Shown here one piece after another: positions 51,793-60,673 of a stretch of 64,000 nt of DNA (positions are counted from its first letter, which is position 1; every line of letters begins with the position of its first letter). This DNA is from RHKX01 sp041393495 (GTDB lineage: Bacteria > Actinomycetota > Thermoleophilia > Solirubrobacterales > 70-9). A program made the translations under genes and the position numbers. Where the stretch lies: NCBI GenBank assembly GCA_041393495.1, contig JAWKKA010000008.1, forward strand, positions 72,182-136,181, written 5' to 3'. The notes under the pieces were generated by a model, which was not told the origin of the DNA, ran no database searches, and saw only the letters and a program-made list of their open reading frames with translations.

Positions 51793-51826
51793 CGCACCGG
51801 CCCGGGAGGGCGCCCGGGCCGGTGCG
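51793..51826 (+). terminator. Strong hairpin terminator after mIHF
   Basis: A perfect 14-bp inverted repeat (CGCACCGGCCCGGG and CCCGGGCCGGTGCG) with a 6-base loop starts ten bases after the stop. It lacks a U-tract but is the strongest hairpin in the window. Confidence 0.8.
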
Positions 51827-51839
51827 TCGACCGCCGCCG

Positions 51840-52367
51840 CTATCGACGCCTGCGTCGGCGCCCGCGCGGCGCGATCCGCAGGCGATCGCCACCGGAGCGG
51901 CTGCTGAACGTCCGCATCAGCAGCAGCGCCGCTGCAGCGAAGACCGCGACGGCGATCGCCAGGCGGGCGAGCTGCGGCAGGCCCGCCGGCGCCAGGTAGA
52001 AGAGCAGTCCGAGGACGATCAGCGCCGGCACGCCGGCGAGCACCAGGGTGTGCGAGCGGTAGCCGGCGAAGTGCTCGCGGATGCTGACGTCGAGCCCGCC
52101 GATCGAGCCGAGCGCGAGCCCGGCGGCGATCATCACCGCCCCCCGCGAGCCGCCGAGCACGAACCCGACCACGAGCAGCACGATCCCGGCGAGGACGCAG
52201 AGCTCGACGAGCGGGAAGCTGCCCCAGGGCGCCGGCGGTGGCCCGTCGGCGCGCCCGCTCGACGGCCGCGCCGCGGGCGCGGGGCGGGCTGCCCGCTCGC
52301 CGCCGCCCGCCGCGGCGGCGCTCCGCGCCCGCCGCTTGCGGCGCTTACGCGCCTTCGAGCCGGCCAT
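51840..52367 (-). CDS. Membrane protein with four helices
   Basis: A 175-residue protein. The N-terminal 45 residues are basic and Pro/Ala-rich (KARKRRKRRARS) and should stay in the cytosol. Four hydrophobic segments follow (about 52-72, 76-90, 108-126 and 133-150), and the C-terminus is a run of arginines. Family not recognised. It converges on mIHF beyond the hairpin. Confidence 0.65.
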   Translation of the reverse strand: MAGSKARKRRKRRARSAAAAGGGERAARPAPAARPSSGRADGPPPAPWGSFPLVELCVLAGIVLLVVGFVLGGSRGAVMIAAGLALGSIGGLDVSIREHFAGYRSHTLVLAGVPALIVLGLLFYLAPAGLPQLARLAIAVAVFAAAALLLMRTFSSRSGGDRLRIAPRGRRRRRR

Positions 52368-52391
52368 CTTCGATCGTGACGGGGCGCGCGA

Positions 52392-52907
52392 TCAGCACGC
52401 CCCGCAGGCTAAGGGACAACCGGACGACAGCTTGACCCGCCACCAGCCCGCGATCATCCCGAGCAGGCCCCAGCGGGGCCGGCAGTGCCAGTGCCTGCAG
52501 CCGCGCTCGCCGACGTCCTCCGATCGGACCCGTACCCAGCGGTGCCCGGCCGGGTCGGCGATCATCCGCTCGACCAGCGCCCGGTTCCGCTCCTCGGCCT
52601 CGACCTGCGCGGCGATCTCGGCCCGCGCGATCGCCAGCCGCGCGGCGAGGGCGTCACGGAGCGACTCGAGCTGGGCGAGCCCGAGGACGCGCGGGCCGCC
52701 GCCGGCGCCGACGGTCCATTCGATCCCGCGGCGGGTGAACGAATCGGCGAAGAGCCTCGACAGCTCGCCCTCCATCCGCGCGATCTGGGCCCGCAGCGAG
52801 GTCCGGGCCGCCCGCAGGTCGGCGGCGGAAACGCGCTCGGGGCTCGCGACCGCCCCCGTGATCGTCGTCCCGCCCGGGGACGCCGGATCGTGCTCGAGAA
52901 GCTCCAT
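52392..52907 (-). CDS. Uncharacterised protein with Trp/Cys-rich C-terminus
   Basis: A 171-residue protein. The middle (about residues 28-125) is helical and charged. The C-terminal 30 residues carry CRHWHCRPRWGLLGMIAGWW and end SSGCPLACGAC, with six cysteines in about 35 residues that may bind metal. I do not know the family. ATG 52907 is chosen: a TACAAT -10 box overlaps the upstream ATG 52943, which therefore cannot be used, and an AAGGGAG site lies before 52907. Confidence 0.65.
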   Translation of the reverse strand: MELLEHDPASPGGTTITGAVASPERVSAADLRAARTSLRAQIARMEGELSRLFADSFTRRGIEWTVGAGGGPRVLGLAQLESLRDALAARLAIARAEIAAQVEAEERNRALVERMIADPAGHRWVRVRSEDVGERGCRHWHCRPRWGLLGMIAGWWRVKLSSGCPLACGAC

Positions 52908-52941
52908 CGCCCGCGGGCTCCCTTCGGATCGAGGTCGCCGC

Positions 52942-52947
52942 ATTGTA
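52942..52947 (-). promoter_or_regulatory. -10 box (TACAAT)
   Basis: TACAAT overlaps an unusable upstream ATG and sets a leader of about 30 nt for the gene starting at 52907. Confidence 0.5.
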
Positions 52948-52954
52948 GCCGTGA

Positions 52955-53611
52955 TCAGGCCGACTCGATGATCTCGCGGGCGAGCCAGAGAGCCTCCTCG
53001 ACGGCGATCTCGGGAACCCCGGCGACGCCGGCCGCGACGAGCGCCATCGCGCCCGTGGCCGGCCTGACGCCGTGGCCGGTCGCGATCGCGCCGAACAGCA
53101 GCGCCACCGGACCGGCCTCGTCGGCGATCACGAGGGTCCCCTCCGGCAGCTCGCCCGGGCGGCCGTCGAGACGCTCGCCACGGTGACTCGGGCGAATCCG
53201 CAGCTCGCCGGCGAGCTCGCCGCGGTCGAACGCCACGACCGGCACGCCGGACTCGATCATCGCGATCGTCAGGGCGTCGTCGAGGAGGTTGCTGCTGACG
53301 AACCCGCCCTTGAGCATGCGCTCGCGTACCACCGCCTCCGGCCGGGTCGGCTGCTCATCGGGATCGAGGCCGATATGGCGGTAGAAGACGCGGTAGGCGT
53401 GCGGGATCGGCCGCGTCCGGAACGTCACCGCCTGCGGGCCCGCGAAGCGATCGGAGAGGGCCGCGAGGCGGCGCTTCAACTGCTTCGGGCTGCGGCCGGA
53501 GCCGCGGCCGACGTCGAGCCGGCGCAGGTACAGGCCCGGGAGCTCCTCGAGCAGCGCCGGATCGACCGGGCAGCGCTCGGCGAGCGGCGGATCGTCGCGG
53601 TCGGCCGGCAT
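52955..53611 (-). CDS. B3/B4 tRNA-binding-like domain protein
   Basis: A 218-residue cytosolic protein whose body (about 75-200) resembles the B3/B4 domain of phenylalanyl-tRNA synthetase beta subunits: RVFYRHIGLDPDEQPTRPEA, LLDDALTIAMIESGVPVVAF and GTLVIADEAG. Free-standing B3/B4 proteins may edit mischarged tRNAs or bind amino acids; the role is not established. It begins one base after the stop of the thioredoxin-like gene and is the last gene of a three-gene operon. Confidence 0.82.
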   Translation of the reverse strand: MPADRDDPPLAERCPVDPALLEELPGLYLRRLDVGRGSGRSPKQLKRRLAALSDRFAGPQAVTFRTRPIPHAYRVFYRHIGLDPDEQPTRPEAVVRERMLKGGFVSSNLLDDALTIAMIESGVPVVAFDRGELAGELRIRPSHRGERLDGRPGELPEGTLVIADEAGPVALLFGAIATGHGVRPATGAMALVAAGVAGVPEIAVEEALWLAREIIESA

Positions 53612-53612
53612 C

Positions 53613-54419
53613 TCAGCGCACCTGCCCCTCCCGTCGCCGCGAAGCGCCGAGCAGGTCGGCGACGCGTCCCGACAGCTCCGCGGCCGTGTAGTTGCCGCCG
53701 CGGACGGCCGCGTCGTAGAGGATCCCTCCCGGATACGCGAGCACGATCGTCGGGCAGACGCCGACGCGGTACAGGTTCGATACCGCACCGTCGCGGTCGA
53801 GCCCGACCGGGACCTCCCAGCCCCGCTCGCCAATCAGGTCGGCGACCGTCGCGGGATCGTCGCGGACGTTGACGCTGAGGAAGTTCGCCCGGCCCCGGTA
53901 GCGACGCGCGACCTCGTCAAAGGCGTCCTGGGTCGGCAGGCAGTCGCCGCCGCGCGTGAACCAGAACGAGATCGCGAGCGGCCTGTCGAACAGGTCGCAG
54001 ACCCGGATCGCGCCGGGCGCGTCGATCTCGCAGGCGGGCGTCCGCCGGTCGCCCTCCGGGCAGGGGATCCGTCCGCTCTCGCAATCGTCCTGGGCGACGT
54101 TGGCATCGGCATCGACCGCTTCGGGGGCGAGCGCGTCGGGGACCGCGAACTCGGCGAGCGGCAGCCCCCGCTCCGTCGCGCCGGCGCCGAGGATGCCTGC
54201 GTCGGGGTTGCTGAGCAGGTTGAGCAGCGCGACGACGATCAGGGCGAGGAAGGCGAGGCCGACGAACATCGAGTAGCGACCGCTCGGGCGGGGGCGGTTC
54301 GGGCTCGAGAGGCCGCGCGGCGGCTTCCGCTCCTCGGCGCCCCGGTCGCGGTGTGGCGGCGGCCCCGGTCCGTCCTCGGGCCACCAGCCGCCGCGATCGT
54401 CACGGTCGTCGCCGGCCAT
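53613..54419 (-). CDS. Membrane-anchored thioredoxin-fold protein without a CXXC site
   Basis: A 268-residue protein: a charged, Pro-rich cytosolic N-terminus, one membrane helix (about 51-69) and an outside thioredoxin/TlpA-like domain (about 130-268). The active-site position reads FTRGGDCLPTQDAFDEVARR, with one cysteine rather than CXXC. The cis-proline segment is VGVCPTIVLAYPGG, with a Cys before Pro. Four more cysteines lie in the insert before the fold (DDCESG, IPCPEG, PACEID, RVCDLF). It is more likely a binding or peroxidase-like redoxin than a disulfide isomerase. It is two bases downstream of the MMPL gene. Confidence 0.8.
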   Translation of the reverse strand: MAGDDRDDRGGWWPEDGPGPPPHRDRGAEERKPPRGLSSPNRPRPSGRYSMFVGLAFLALIVVALLNLLSNPDAGILGAGATERGLPLAEFAVPDALAPEAVDADANVAQDDCESGRIPCPEGDRRTPACEIDAPGAIRVCDLFDRPLAISFWFTRGGDCLPTQDAFDEVARRYRGRANFLSVNVRDDPATVADLIGERGWEVPVGLDRDGAVSNLYRVGVCPTIVLAYPGGILYDAAVRGGNYTAAELSGRVADLLGASRRREGQVR

Positions 54420-54421
54420 GC

Positions 54422-56998
54422 TCAGGCGGGAGCGTCGGCTCCGCGGTCGGAGCGGAGCGAGGCGGCGGCGCGACGCAGCGACGGCAGCGGGTCGAAGCCG
54501 TGCTCGGCCCAGACGAGGGCGGCGGGAAGCACGAGCATCACCCCGGTGAGGGCGACCGTCAGGTCGACCACGGTGACGACCCCGAAGTCGCGGAGCATCG
54601 TGATCCGGCTGAACGCGAGAACCCCGAACCCGGCGATCGATGTGACGCCCGACGCGAGGACAGCGGCGCCCGTCCGCGCGTAGGTCGCCCGCAGCGCCTC
54701 GCCGACGCTGCGGCCGTGGCCACGCTCCTCGTGGTAGCGGGCGGCAAGGATCACGCTGAACTCGGTCGCGATCGCGATCACCAGCGCCCCCAGTGTCGCC
54801 GACATCGGGTTCAGCGGGATGTCGATCGCCTCGAGGACGAGCGACGACCAGCCGGTCGCGAGCGCGATCGGCAGCAGCGGCACCAGCGCCCGGGCGGGCG
54901 AGCGGTAGACGACGAGCAGCGTCAACCCGACGGCGAGGAGGCCGGCGAGGGCGAGCCAGTAGCGCGAGCCCGACAGCTCGGCGCTCGCGTCCGCCGTCAG
55001 CACCGGCAGGCCGACGACTTGGGCCTCGATGCCGTCCGGCGGGTCGAGCTCGGAGCGGATCTGCGCGACGAGCCGCTCCTGCTCGTCGAGGGCCATCACC
55101 GGGATCAGAAACGACATCGCGGCGACGTCGCCGGACTCGGAGCGGGAGAGGATCGCCTGCGAGAAGTACGGGGGCACGGCCGCGAGCACGGCGTCGATGC
55201 GCTGCCGGTCGAGCGGCCGGGCCGAGCTCAGGTCGAAGAGGTCCGAGAGCGCCGGCCCCGGACAGAGCTCGGCCGATTCGGCGAGGCAGCCCGGCGTCGC
55301 CGGCCCGAACCCGTGCTCGGCGAGCACGCGCTGCTTGAAGCGGCTCATCCAGGCGATCGCGGTCGGCGTCGTGACGTCGCCGGTGACGAGCACGTCGAGC
55401 TCCTGCGAGACGCCGGTGGCAGCCTGGAGGCGATCGACGGACTGCAGCGCCGGCAGATCGGACGGGACGAGCTCGCGGATGTCGCTGACGACCCGGGTGC
55501 CGACACCGGCGACCCAGCCGGTGACCGCGAGCACCGTCGCGACGACGAGCACGCGGCCGGGCTGCTGGATCGCCGCGGCGAGGGCGCGCCGCCACCCGTC
55601 GGCCGCCCGGCGCCGGACCCCGCGCCGACGGAGCGCGCCCGCCGCCCGGCGGCCGCGAGACGCCGCCCGCCCCGCCGCCTGCCGCCCGCCGTCCGCCGCG
55701 GCCCCGGCGGGGAGCGGAGCCGGGCGGGGCGCCATCGACAGGGCCGCCAGGCCGGCGGTGAGCGAGATCACGAGCGCAGCGGCGATCCCGGCGATGAGCG
55801 CGATCGCGAACTCGCGCACCATCGGGATCGGCGAGAGCGTCAGCGCCAGGAACCCGGCCGCGGTCGCGAGCGCGGCGGTGGCGAGCACCGGGCCGCCGCG
55901 AACGGCGGCGATGACTGCGGCGGCCGGCGGCCGCCGGCCGCCGGCCGCCGCCTCGCGGAAGCGCGCCTGAAGCTGGATCGCGTAGTCGACCGCGAGCCCG
56001 ATCACGACCGGCAGCACCGCCACCGAGGCCATCGTCAGCGATCCGCCGAGCAGCGAGAGCAGCCCGAACGCGAAGCCGGCGGATCCGATCGCCGTCACGA
56101 GCGGCAACAGCCGCAGCGGCGGGCCGAAGGCAGCCGTCAGGACGATCCCCATGACGAGCAGCGCCAACGCGAAGAGCAACGCGATCTGGCCGCCGAGCTC
56201 GTCGGCGAGCCCCTGGACGACGACCGGCACCCCGGAGATCTCGTAGCTGCCGCCGCGAAGGGCGAACTGCTCGTCGCCGACCGCCGTGCGGATCAGCCCG
56301 ATCGCCTCGCGACGCTCCGACCCGGAGATACCGGGCTCGAGGCGGACCGAGATCAGCGTGCCGCGGTCGCTCGGGAACAGGTAGCCGAACTTCGACTTCG
56401 GCACGGCCCCCGGCTTCGTCCGGTCGAAGACGATCGAGGCGACGAACTGGGCGTTGTCGATCGAGAGGCCCTGCAGGACCGTCGCCGGGCTCAGCCCCGT
56501 CTGCAGGAACCGCCTCAGCGCCCGCTGCTGCTCCTGCGGGGAGGCGTCGCGGAGCGACCGGACCTGCTGGAGGATCGCCTCGTTGGCGCGCGCCGCCGCC
56601 TCGTCGATGAACGTCGCCGGCCCGAGCACGACCCGCGTCGCCCCGAGCTCGGCGATCTCCTGGCAGGCCGGCGCCGCGTACTGCCCGCTCGCGTCGGGCC
56701 GGCCGGCGAGGCACGTCTCGAGCGCCAGCAGCCGGTCGATGTTCGCGGTGAGGACGAGCTTGCGGAGGTCGCCCTCGGCGAGGATCACGACCGCGTCGTC
56801 CCCGAACCGCTCGTGGAACTCCTGCGTGCCCCGGTAGGCGGCGGAGCCGCTGTCGACGAGCTTGTCGGTGCCGGCGTCGGGCGTCAGCCGCAGCGCGCCG
56901 ACGACGGCGACGATCGCGACCACCGACAAGGCCGCCGCGATCGCCGCGGCCGGATGGGTGACCGACCACTCTCCTATGCGGCCGAAGAGGCGGCGCAC
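54422..56998 (-). CDS. MMPL/RND family transporter
   Basis: An 858-residue export pump of the MMPL type (lipid or hydrophobic compound export driven by proton flow). It shows two repeats of one helix, a large outside domain (about 45-200 and 470-640) and five clustered helices. The second-repeat segment IALATGWSSLVLEAIDIPLN and the sterol-sensing-like VVIGLAVDYAIQLQARFREA contain the charged residues of the proton path. Start GTG 56998 lies seven bases after a TAACCT -10 box, so the upstream ATG frame is rejected. It leads the operon MMPL - thioredoxin-like - B3/B4. The Mla-type genes upstream point the same way. Confidence 0.88.
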   Translation of the reverse strand: MRRLFGRIGEWSVTHPAAAIAAALSVVAIVAVVGALRLTPDAGTDKLVDSGSAAYRGTQEFHERFGDDAVVILAEGDLRKLVLTANIDRLLALETCLAGRPDASGQYAAPACQEIAELGATRVVLGPATFIDEAAARANEAILQQVRSLRDASPQEQQRALRRFLQTGLSPATVLQGLSIDNAQFVASIVFDRTKPGAVPKSKFGYLFPSDRGTLISVRLEPGISGSERREAIGLIRTAVGDEQFALRGGSYEISGVPVVVQGLADELGGQIALLFALALLVMGIVLTAAFGPPLRLLPLVTAIGSAGFAFGLLSLLGGSLTMASVAVLPVVIGLAVDYAIQLQARFREAAAGGRRPPAAAVIAAVRGGPVLATAALATAAGFLALTLSPIPMVREFAIALIAGIAAALVISLTAGLAALSMAPRPAPLPAGAAADGGRQAAGRAASRGRRAAGALRRRGVRRRAADGWRRALAAAIQQPGRVLVVATVLAVTGWVAGVGTRVVSDIRELVPSDLPALQSVDRLQAATGVSQELDVLVTGDVTTPTAIAWMSRFKQRVLAEHGFGPATPGCLAESAELCPGPALSDLFDLSSARPLDRQRIDAVLAAVPPYFSQAILSRSESGDVAAMSFLIPVMALDEQERLVAQIRSELDPPDGIEAQVVGLPVLTADASAELSGSRYWLALAGLLAVGLTLLVVYRSPARALVPLLPIALATGWSSLVLEAIDIPLNPMSATLGALVIAIATEFSVILAARYHEERGHGRSVGEALRATYARTGAAVLASGVTSIAGFGVLAFSRITMLRDFGVVTVVDLTVALTGVMLVLPAALVWAEHGFDPLPSLRRAAASLRSDRGADAPA

Positions 56999-57005
56999 TC
57001 GGTAG

Positions 57006-57011
57006 AGGTTA
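57006..57011 (-). promoter_or_regulatory. -10 box (TAACCT) of the MMPL operon
   Basis: TAACCT ends seven bases before GTG 56998. Confidence 0.5.
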
Positions 57012-57093
57012 GGCGGGAGCGAAGCGCCAGGCGGCAAGCGAGCAGCGCGCAGCGCTCAGGGTCGAGCGCCGCAAGCGAGCGCAGCGAGCGCGC

Positions 57094-58078
57094 TCAGTCC
57101 ATCGCCAGGGGGCCGTCCACCTCGGCGTTCAGGAACTGGCGGACGAAGTCGTTGTCCGAGTTGAACAGCTCCTCGCTCGGCCCCGACTCGACGATCCGCC
57201 CCTTCCACAGCACCGCGATGAAGTCGGCGATCCGACGGGCGGTGCCGAGGTCGTGGCTGATCACCATGTAGCAGCCGCCGTTCTCCTCGTGGACCTCGCG
57301 GATCAGCTCGCACAGCAGCGCCGTCCGGACCGGGTCGAGGCCCGAGTCGGGCTCGTCGAAGAAGACGATCGCCGGGTCGAGGACGAGCGCGCGGGCGAAG
57401 CCGGCGCGCTTGCGCATCCCGCCCGAGAGCTCGTTCGGCATCTTGTAGTGGGCCTCGGCGAGGCCGACCTCGCCGAGGCGGCGGTTGACGATCGCGGCGA
57501 TCTCGTCCTCGGACTTGTCGGTGTGCTGGCGGAGCGGAAAGGCGGTGTTGTCGTAGATGTTCATCGAGCTGAACAGCGCCCCGTCCTGGAACAGCAGCCC
57601 GAACTTCTTTGCGCATCTCGAAGAGCCTGTCGTCGGTCATGTAGGGGACCGACTCGCCGTGGACGAGGATGTCGCCGGCGTCCGGGTACAGCAGCCTGAC
57701 GATCAGCTTGACGAGGACGCTCTTGCCGGTCCCGGAGGGGCCGAGGAATTCATCGAGACCTCGTCGTCGCAAGGCCGAGGTTGAGGCCGTTCATGATCCG
57801 GGTGTTGCCGAACTGCTTGACGAGGTCGATGACCTCGATCGCGTCCTCGCCGCCGTGGTCGCGCTTCTTGCCGGTGTGCCAGCGGTAGGGGTCGGTGTCG
57901 CTGGGCTCGACGCCGGGGATCGTGTAGTCGACGTTGAGCCTGCCGAGCTCGGGGGCCGCCGAGTCGGGGTCGCCGCCGATCGGTCCACCGGGGCGCCTGC
58001 GCGGGCGGGTCGGACCGGACGGCCTTCGTGCATGTACTGGCCTCCGGGCACGGGGTCCTGCGGGTTCTCCTCAGCCAC
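57094..58078 (-). pseudogene. mlaF: MlaF/Mkl-type ABC ATPase, frameshifted
   Basis: ATPase of an Mla/Mce lipid transporter. Walker A (GPSGTGKSVLVK), signature (LSGGMRKRAGFARAL) and Walker B (IVFFDEPDSGLD) are clear. About 320 residues could be encoded from GTG 58078, which has a GGAGG site. The frame is broken near 58010, 57765 and 57610 by single-base changes. Conserved sequence continues in the next frame each time, which suggests sequencing error rather than a dead gene. It is the third gene of mlaE-mlaE-mlaF. Confidence 0.82.
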
Positions 58079-58105
58079 TGCTCACCTCCTGCCCACGGAT
58101 CCTAC

Positions 58106-58905
58106 TCAGCCGCCGATCGGGGCCCGCGGGTTCGCGCCCCAGAAGACGAGCGTCCCCATCATCCCGATGATGCACGAGGACGATGCGTTACATCGACGGC
58201 CCTTGCGGTCGCGGTCCCGACTTCGACCGGGCCGCCCGACGCCGTGTAGCCGGTAGTAGTAGCCGACGAGCACGATCGCCGTCGACATCATCATCGCCTT
58301 GATCACGCTGAATAAGAGATCGGGCGGGTTCTGGCTACATCCAGAAGATCAGCAGGTAGCCGCCGCTGGAGGTGTCGCCGATCTGCTCGACGACGGCGAG
58401 GTAGGAGGCGAAGAATGCCGATCCCGACCGCGGCCAGGTACATGAACGGGATCGTCATCCAGGCCGCGAGCAGCCGGGTCGCCGCCAGGAAGGTCACCGG
58501 CTGGATGCCCATCACCTGAGCGTCGATCTCGTCGGAGATCCGCATCGCCCCGAGCCTCGGCGACGATCCCGGTGCCGACCTTGGCGCTCATCATGTAGCC
58601 GAACGCGTGGCCGGGGTCACCTCGCGCAGGGTCGTACCATGCCGCGAAGACGCCCGCGTAGGACGGGGAGCCGAGCGACCGGTTGAAGTAGGCGCCCTCG
58701 ATCCCGCACTGGAGGCCGAGCAGGAAGACGAGCCTCAGATCACGATCGTCGAGCCGAGGATCAGGATGCCCGCCTGGCGCAGCGCCTCACCGAAGAACTG
58801 GAAGACCCGGCCCGAATAGACCAGCCCGATCGTCCGCAGGAAGAACCGCGAGATCTCCCCCATCGAGGTGAGCCACTCCCGCGGCAGTGCGAGCCAGCCT
58901 CTCAT
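58106..58905 (-). pseudogene. mlaE: MlaE/YrbE-type permease A, frameshifted
   Basis: Permease of the Mla/Mce type. Readable segments in changing frames are MRGWLALPREWLTSMGEISR (start ATG 58905), RISDEIDAQVMGIQPVTFLA (the MlaE signature) and KAMMMSTAIVLVGYYY. It ends FWGANPRAPIGG. At least five single-base indels are needed to join them. Membrane helices are evident. It forms the pore with the second permease upstream. Confidence 0.8.
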
Positions 58906-59007
58906 CAGGCGGCGCCTTGACCGAGCGGATCGAGACCGCCGCCGCAGGCGCCGCGGTCAGCGGGCCGCGGGCCGGCGAGGACGCGCAGATGTGCAGCGTC
59001 GCCGGGG

Positions 59008-59804
59008 TCACTTGATCGTCTGGATCTCGGGTGGGTGGCCAACAGCGTCTGTGTGAAGACGTAGTTGAACGCGAAGACGCCGAGGAACGCGATCACGACG
59101 GCCTGGTTGATGGCGGTGCCGACGCCCTGGGCGCCCGGACGCGTTCATCCCTTGAGCAGACGATCGCGATGATCGCCCTGAACAGCGTCGTCTTCAGGAC
59201 CGACCCCCAGAGATCGGTGACCGAGGCGCTGTTGAAGAGCGTCGCGAAGAAGCTCGCCGAGCGGCTGACCGTAGGTGAGCTCGGCGAAGAGCCCACCGCT
59301 GATCCCGAACAGCAGCGTAGATGTTGAGCAGGCCGGTACCAGCATCAGGCTCAGGAACCGGGAACGACGAGGAATGATCGGGTCGACGCCGAGGACCATC
59401 AAGGCGCTGAGCTCCTCGCGGATCTTGCGGCCCCGAGATCGGCGGTGATCGCGGTGCCGGCGACCCCGGCGACGACGACAGCCGTCACGACCGGCGCGAA
59501 CTCGCGGACCGACGCGAGGATGAAGAAGCCACCGAGCCGGTCGAGGGCCCTGAACAGGGTCAGGAAGTTCGCCGCCTGCAGGCCCGGGCGCCGAACCTGG
59601 AAAGGACCGTGCTGATCAGCAGCGGAAACCAGCAGAGCTGCAGGGCGAACAGGAACTGGCTGACGAACTCGCCGCTGTACGGATACAGGGGGCTTGACCG
59701 TCGCGACTATCGTCTTGCCGGTCAGATCATCATCATGTTCCCGACCTGCTCGAACAGGTTCTTTACGGGTAGGAACGCCCTATCGGCTGCGGATCTGACC
59801 ATCT
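59008..59804 (-). pseudogene. mlaE: MlaE/YrbE-type permease B, frameshifted
   Basis: Second permease of the set. Pieces such as ANFLTLFRALDRLGGFFILA, VVVAGVAGTAITADLG, REELSALMVLGVDPIIP and NQAVVIAFLGVFAFNYVFTQ lie in different frames. They can be joined only by several single-base corrections. The start near ATG 59804 is uncertain because of the errors. In mycobacteria, pairs like this (YrbEA/YrbEB) precede mce genes; no mce gene is visible in this window. Confidence 0.78.
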
Positions 59805-60043
59805 CTCCGGAGAAGCGCTGCCCTGCACCTCGCCTCCGCGCTGAAACTTAGTTGATGTTGAGGCGCAACGCCACCTGCTGGCGCCCTGGCAGCGCGGCCT
59901 GCGGGCAGCCGGCATGCGGGTCCGAGGGCCGCGGGAGGCGCGGCACCCCGTGGTATGTTCCCGGCGCTTTGGGGAGGAGACCCGATAAGCGCGGCGGGAC
60001 GGGGCGATCGGCGCCCGGCCCGGCCGGGCCCGGCCGGCGGGTC

Positions 60044-60673
60044 GTGGCGGCGCTGGCCCTCTCGGGCTTGGCCGCGGGGCTGATCGCGGCTTGCGGCGGC
60101 GACGACTCGACGAGCCAGCAGAACGCCGACGAGCCCTCCGGCGACTTCCCGGTCGCCGTCACGAAGGCGAAGTTCCCGACCGAGCAGCGGCTCGCGCTCA
60201 CCTCCGACCTCGTCATCGGCGTCCGCAACATCGGCGAGGAGACGGTGCCCGAGCTCGCGTTCACGATCGAGACGGACGACGGCGATGCCGATGGCTCCTT
60301 TCAGACGCAGATCGACGACCCGGCCGTGTCGAACCCGAGCCGCCCGGTCTGGATCCTCGAGAGCAAGTACCCGCGGGAGGTCGGCGCCCCGCTCCCGAGG
60401 GGCCTCTCGGGCGGGCTGCGGGCGCAGACGAACACGTTCGCGTTCGGGCCGCTCGACCCCGGCGACGAGCAGACGATCGTCTGGAAGCTGACCGCTGTCG
60501 AAGCCGGCACCTACACTCTCCATTACCGCGTCGAGGCCGGTCTCGACGGGGAAGCGAAGGCCGTCACCGCTGACGGCGGAGAGGTCAAGGGCGAGTTCGT
60601 TGTCACGATCAGCGACAAGGCTCCGAAGGCGACGGTCAACGACAAGGGGCAAGTCGTCACCCATGGCGAGTAG
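60044..60673 (+). CDS. Lipoprotein of unknown function
   Basis: About 209 residues. A lipobox (LIAAC) follows a short hydrophobic signal, and the mature part (VAVTKAKFPTEQRLALTSDL) looks like an all-beta Ig-like domain. Family not recognised. A TATGTT -10-like box (59951) and a good GGGGAGGAG ribosome site (about 59972) lie well upstream, but no start codon follows that site in this frame. GTG 60044 is the first available and leaves a signal without its usual positive residues, so a base may be wrong here. It overlaps the next gene by 11 bases. Confidence 0.6.
   Translation: MAALALSGLAAGLIAACGGDDSTSQQNADEPSGDFPVAVTKAKFPTEQRLALTSDLVIGVRNIGEETVPELAFTIETDDGDADGSFQTQIDDPAVSNPSRPVWILESKYPREVGAPLPRGLSGGLRAQTNTFAFGPLDPGDEQTIVWKLTAVEAGTYTLHYRVEAGLDGEAKAVTADGGEVKGEFVVTISDKAPKATVNDKGQVVTHGE

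Noticed and set aside
53613..56969. A 1,118-codon open frame on the minus strand reading through the MMPL gene into the thioredoxin-like gene
   Set aside because: Its first 840 codons are an Arg/Pro-rich shadow of the MMPL gene in another frame; only the C-terminal 268 codons are real.
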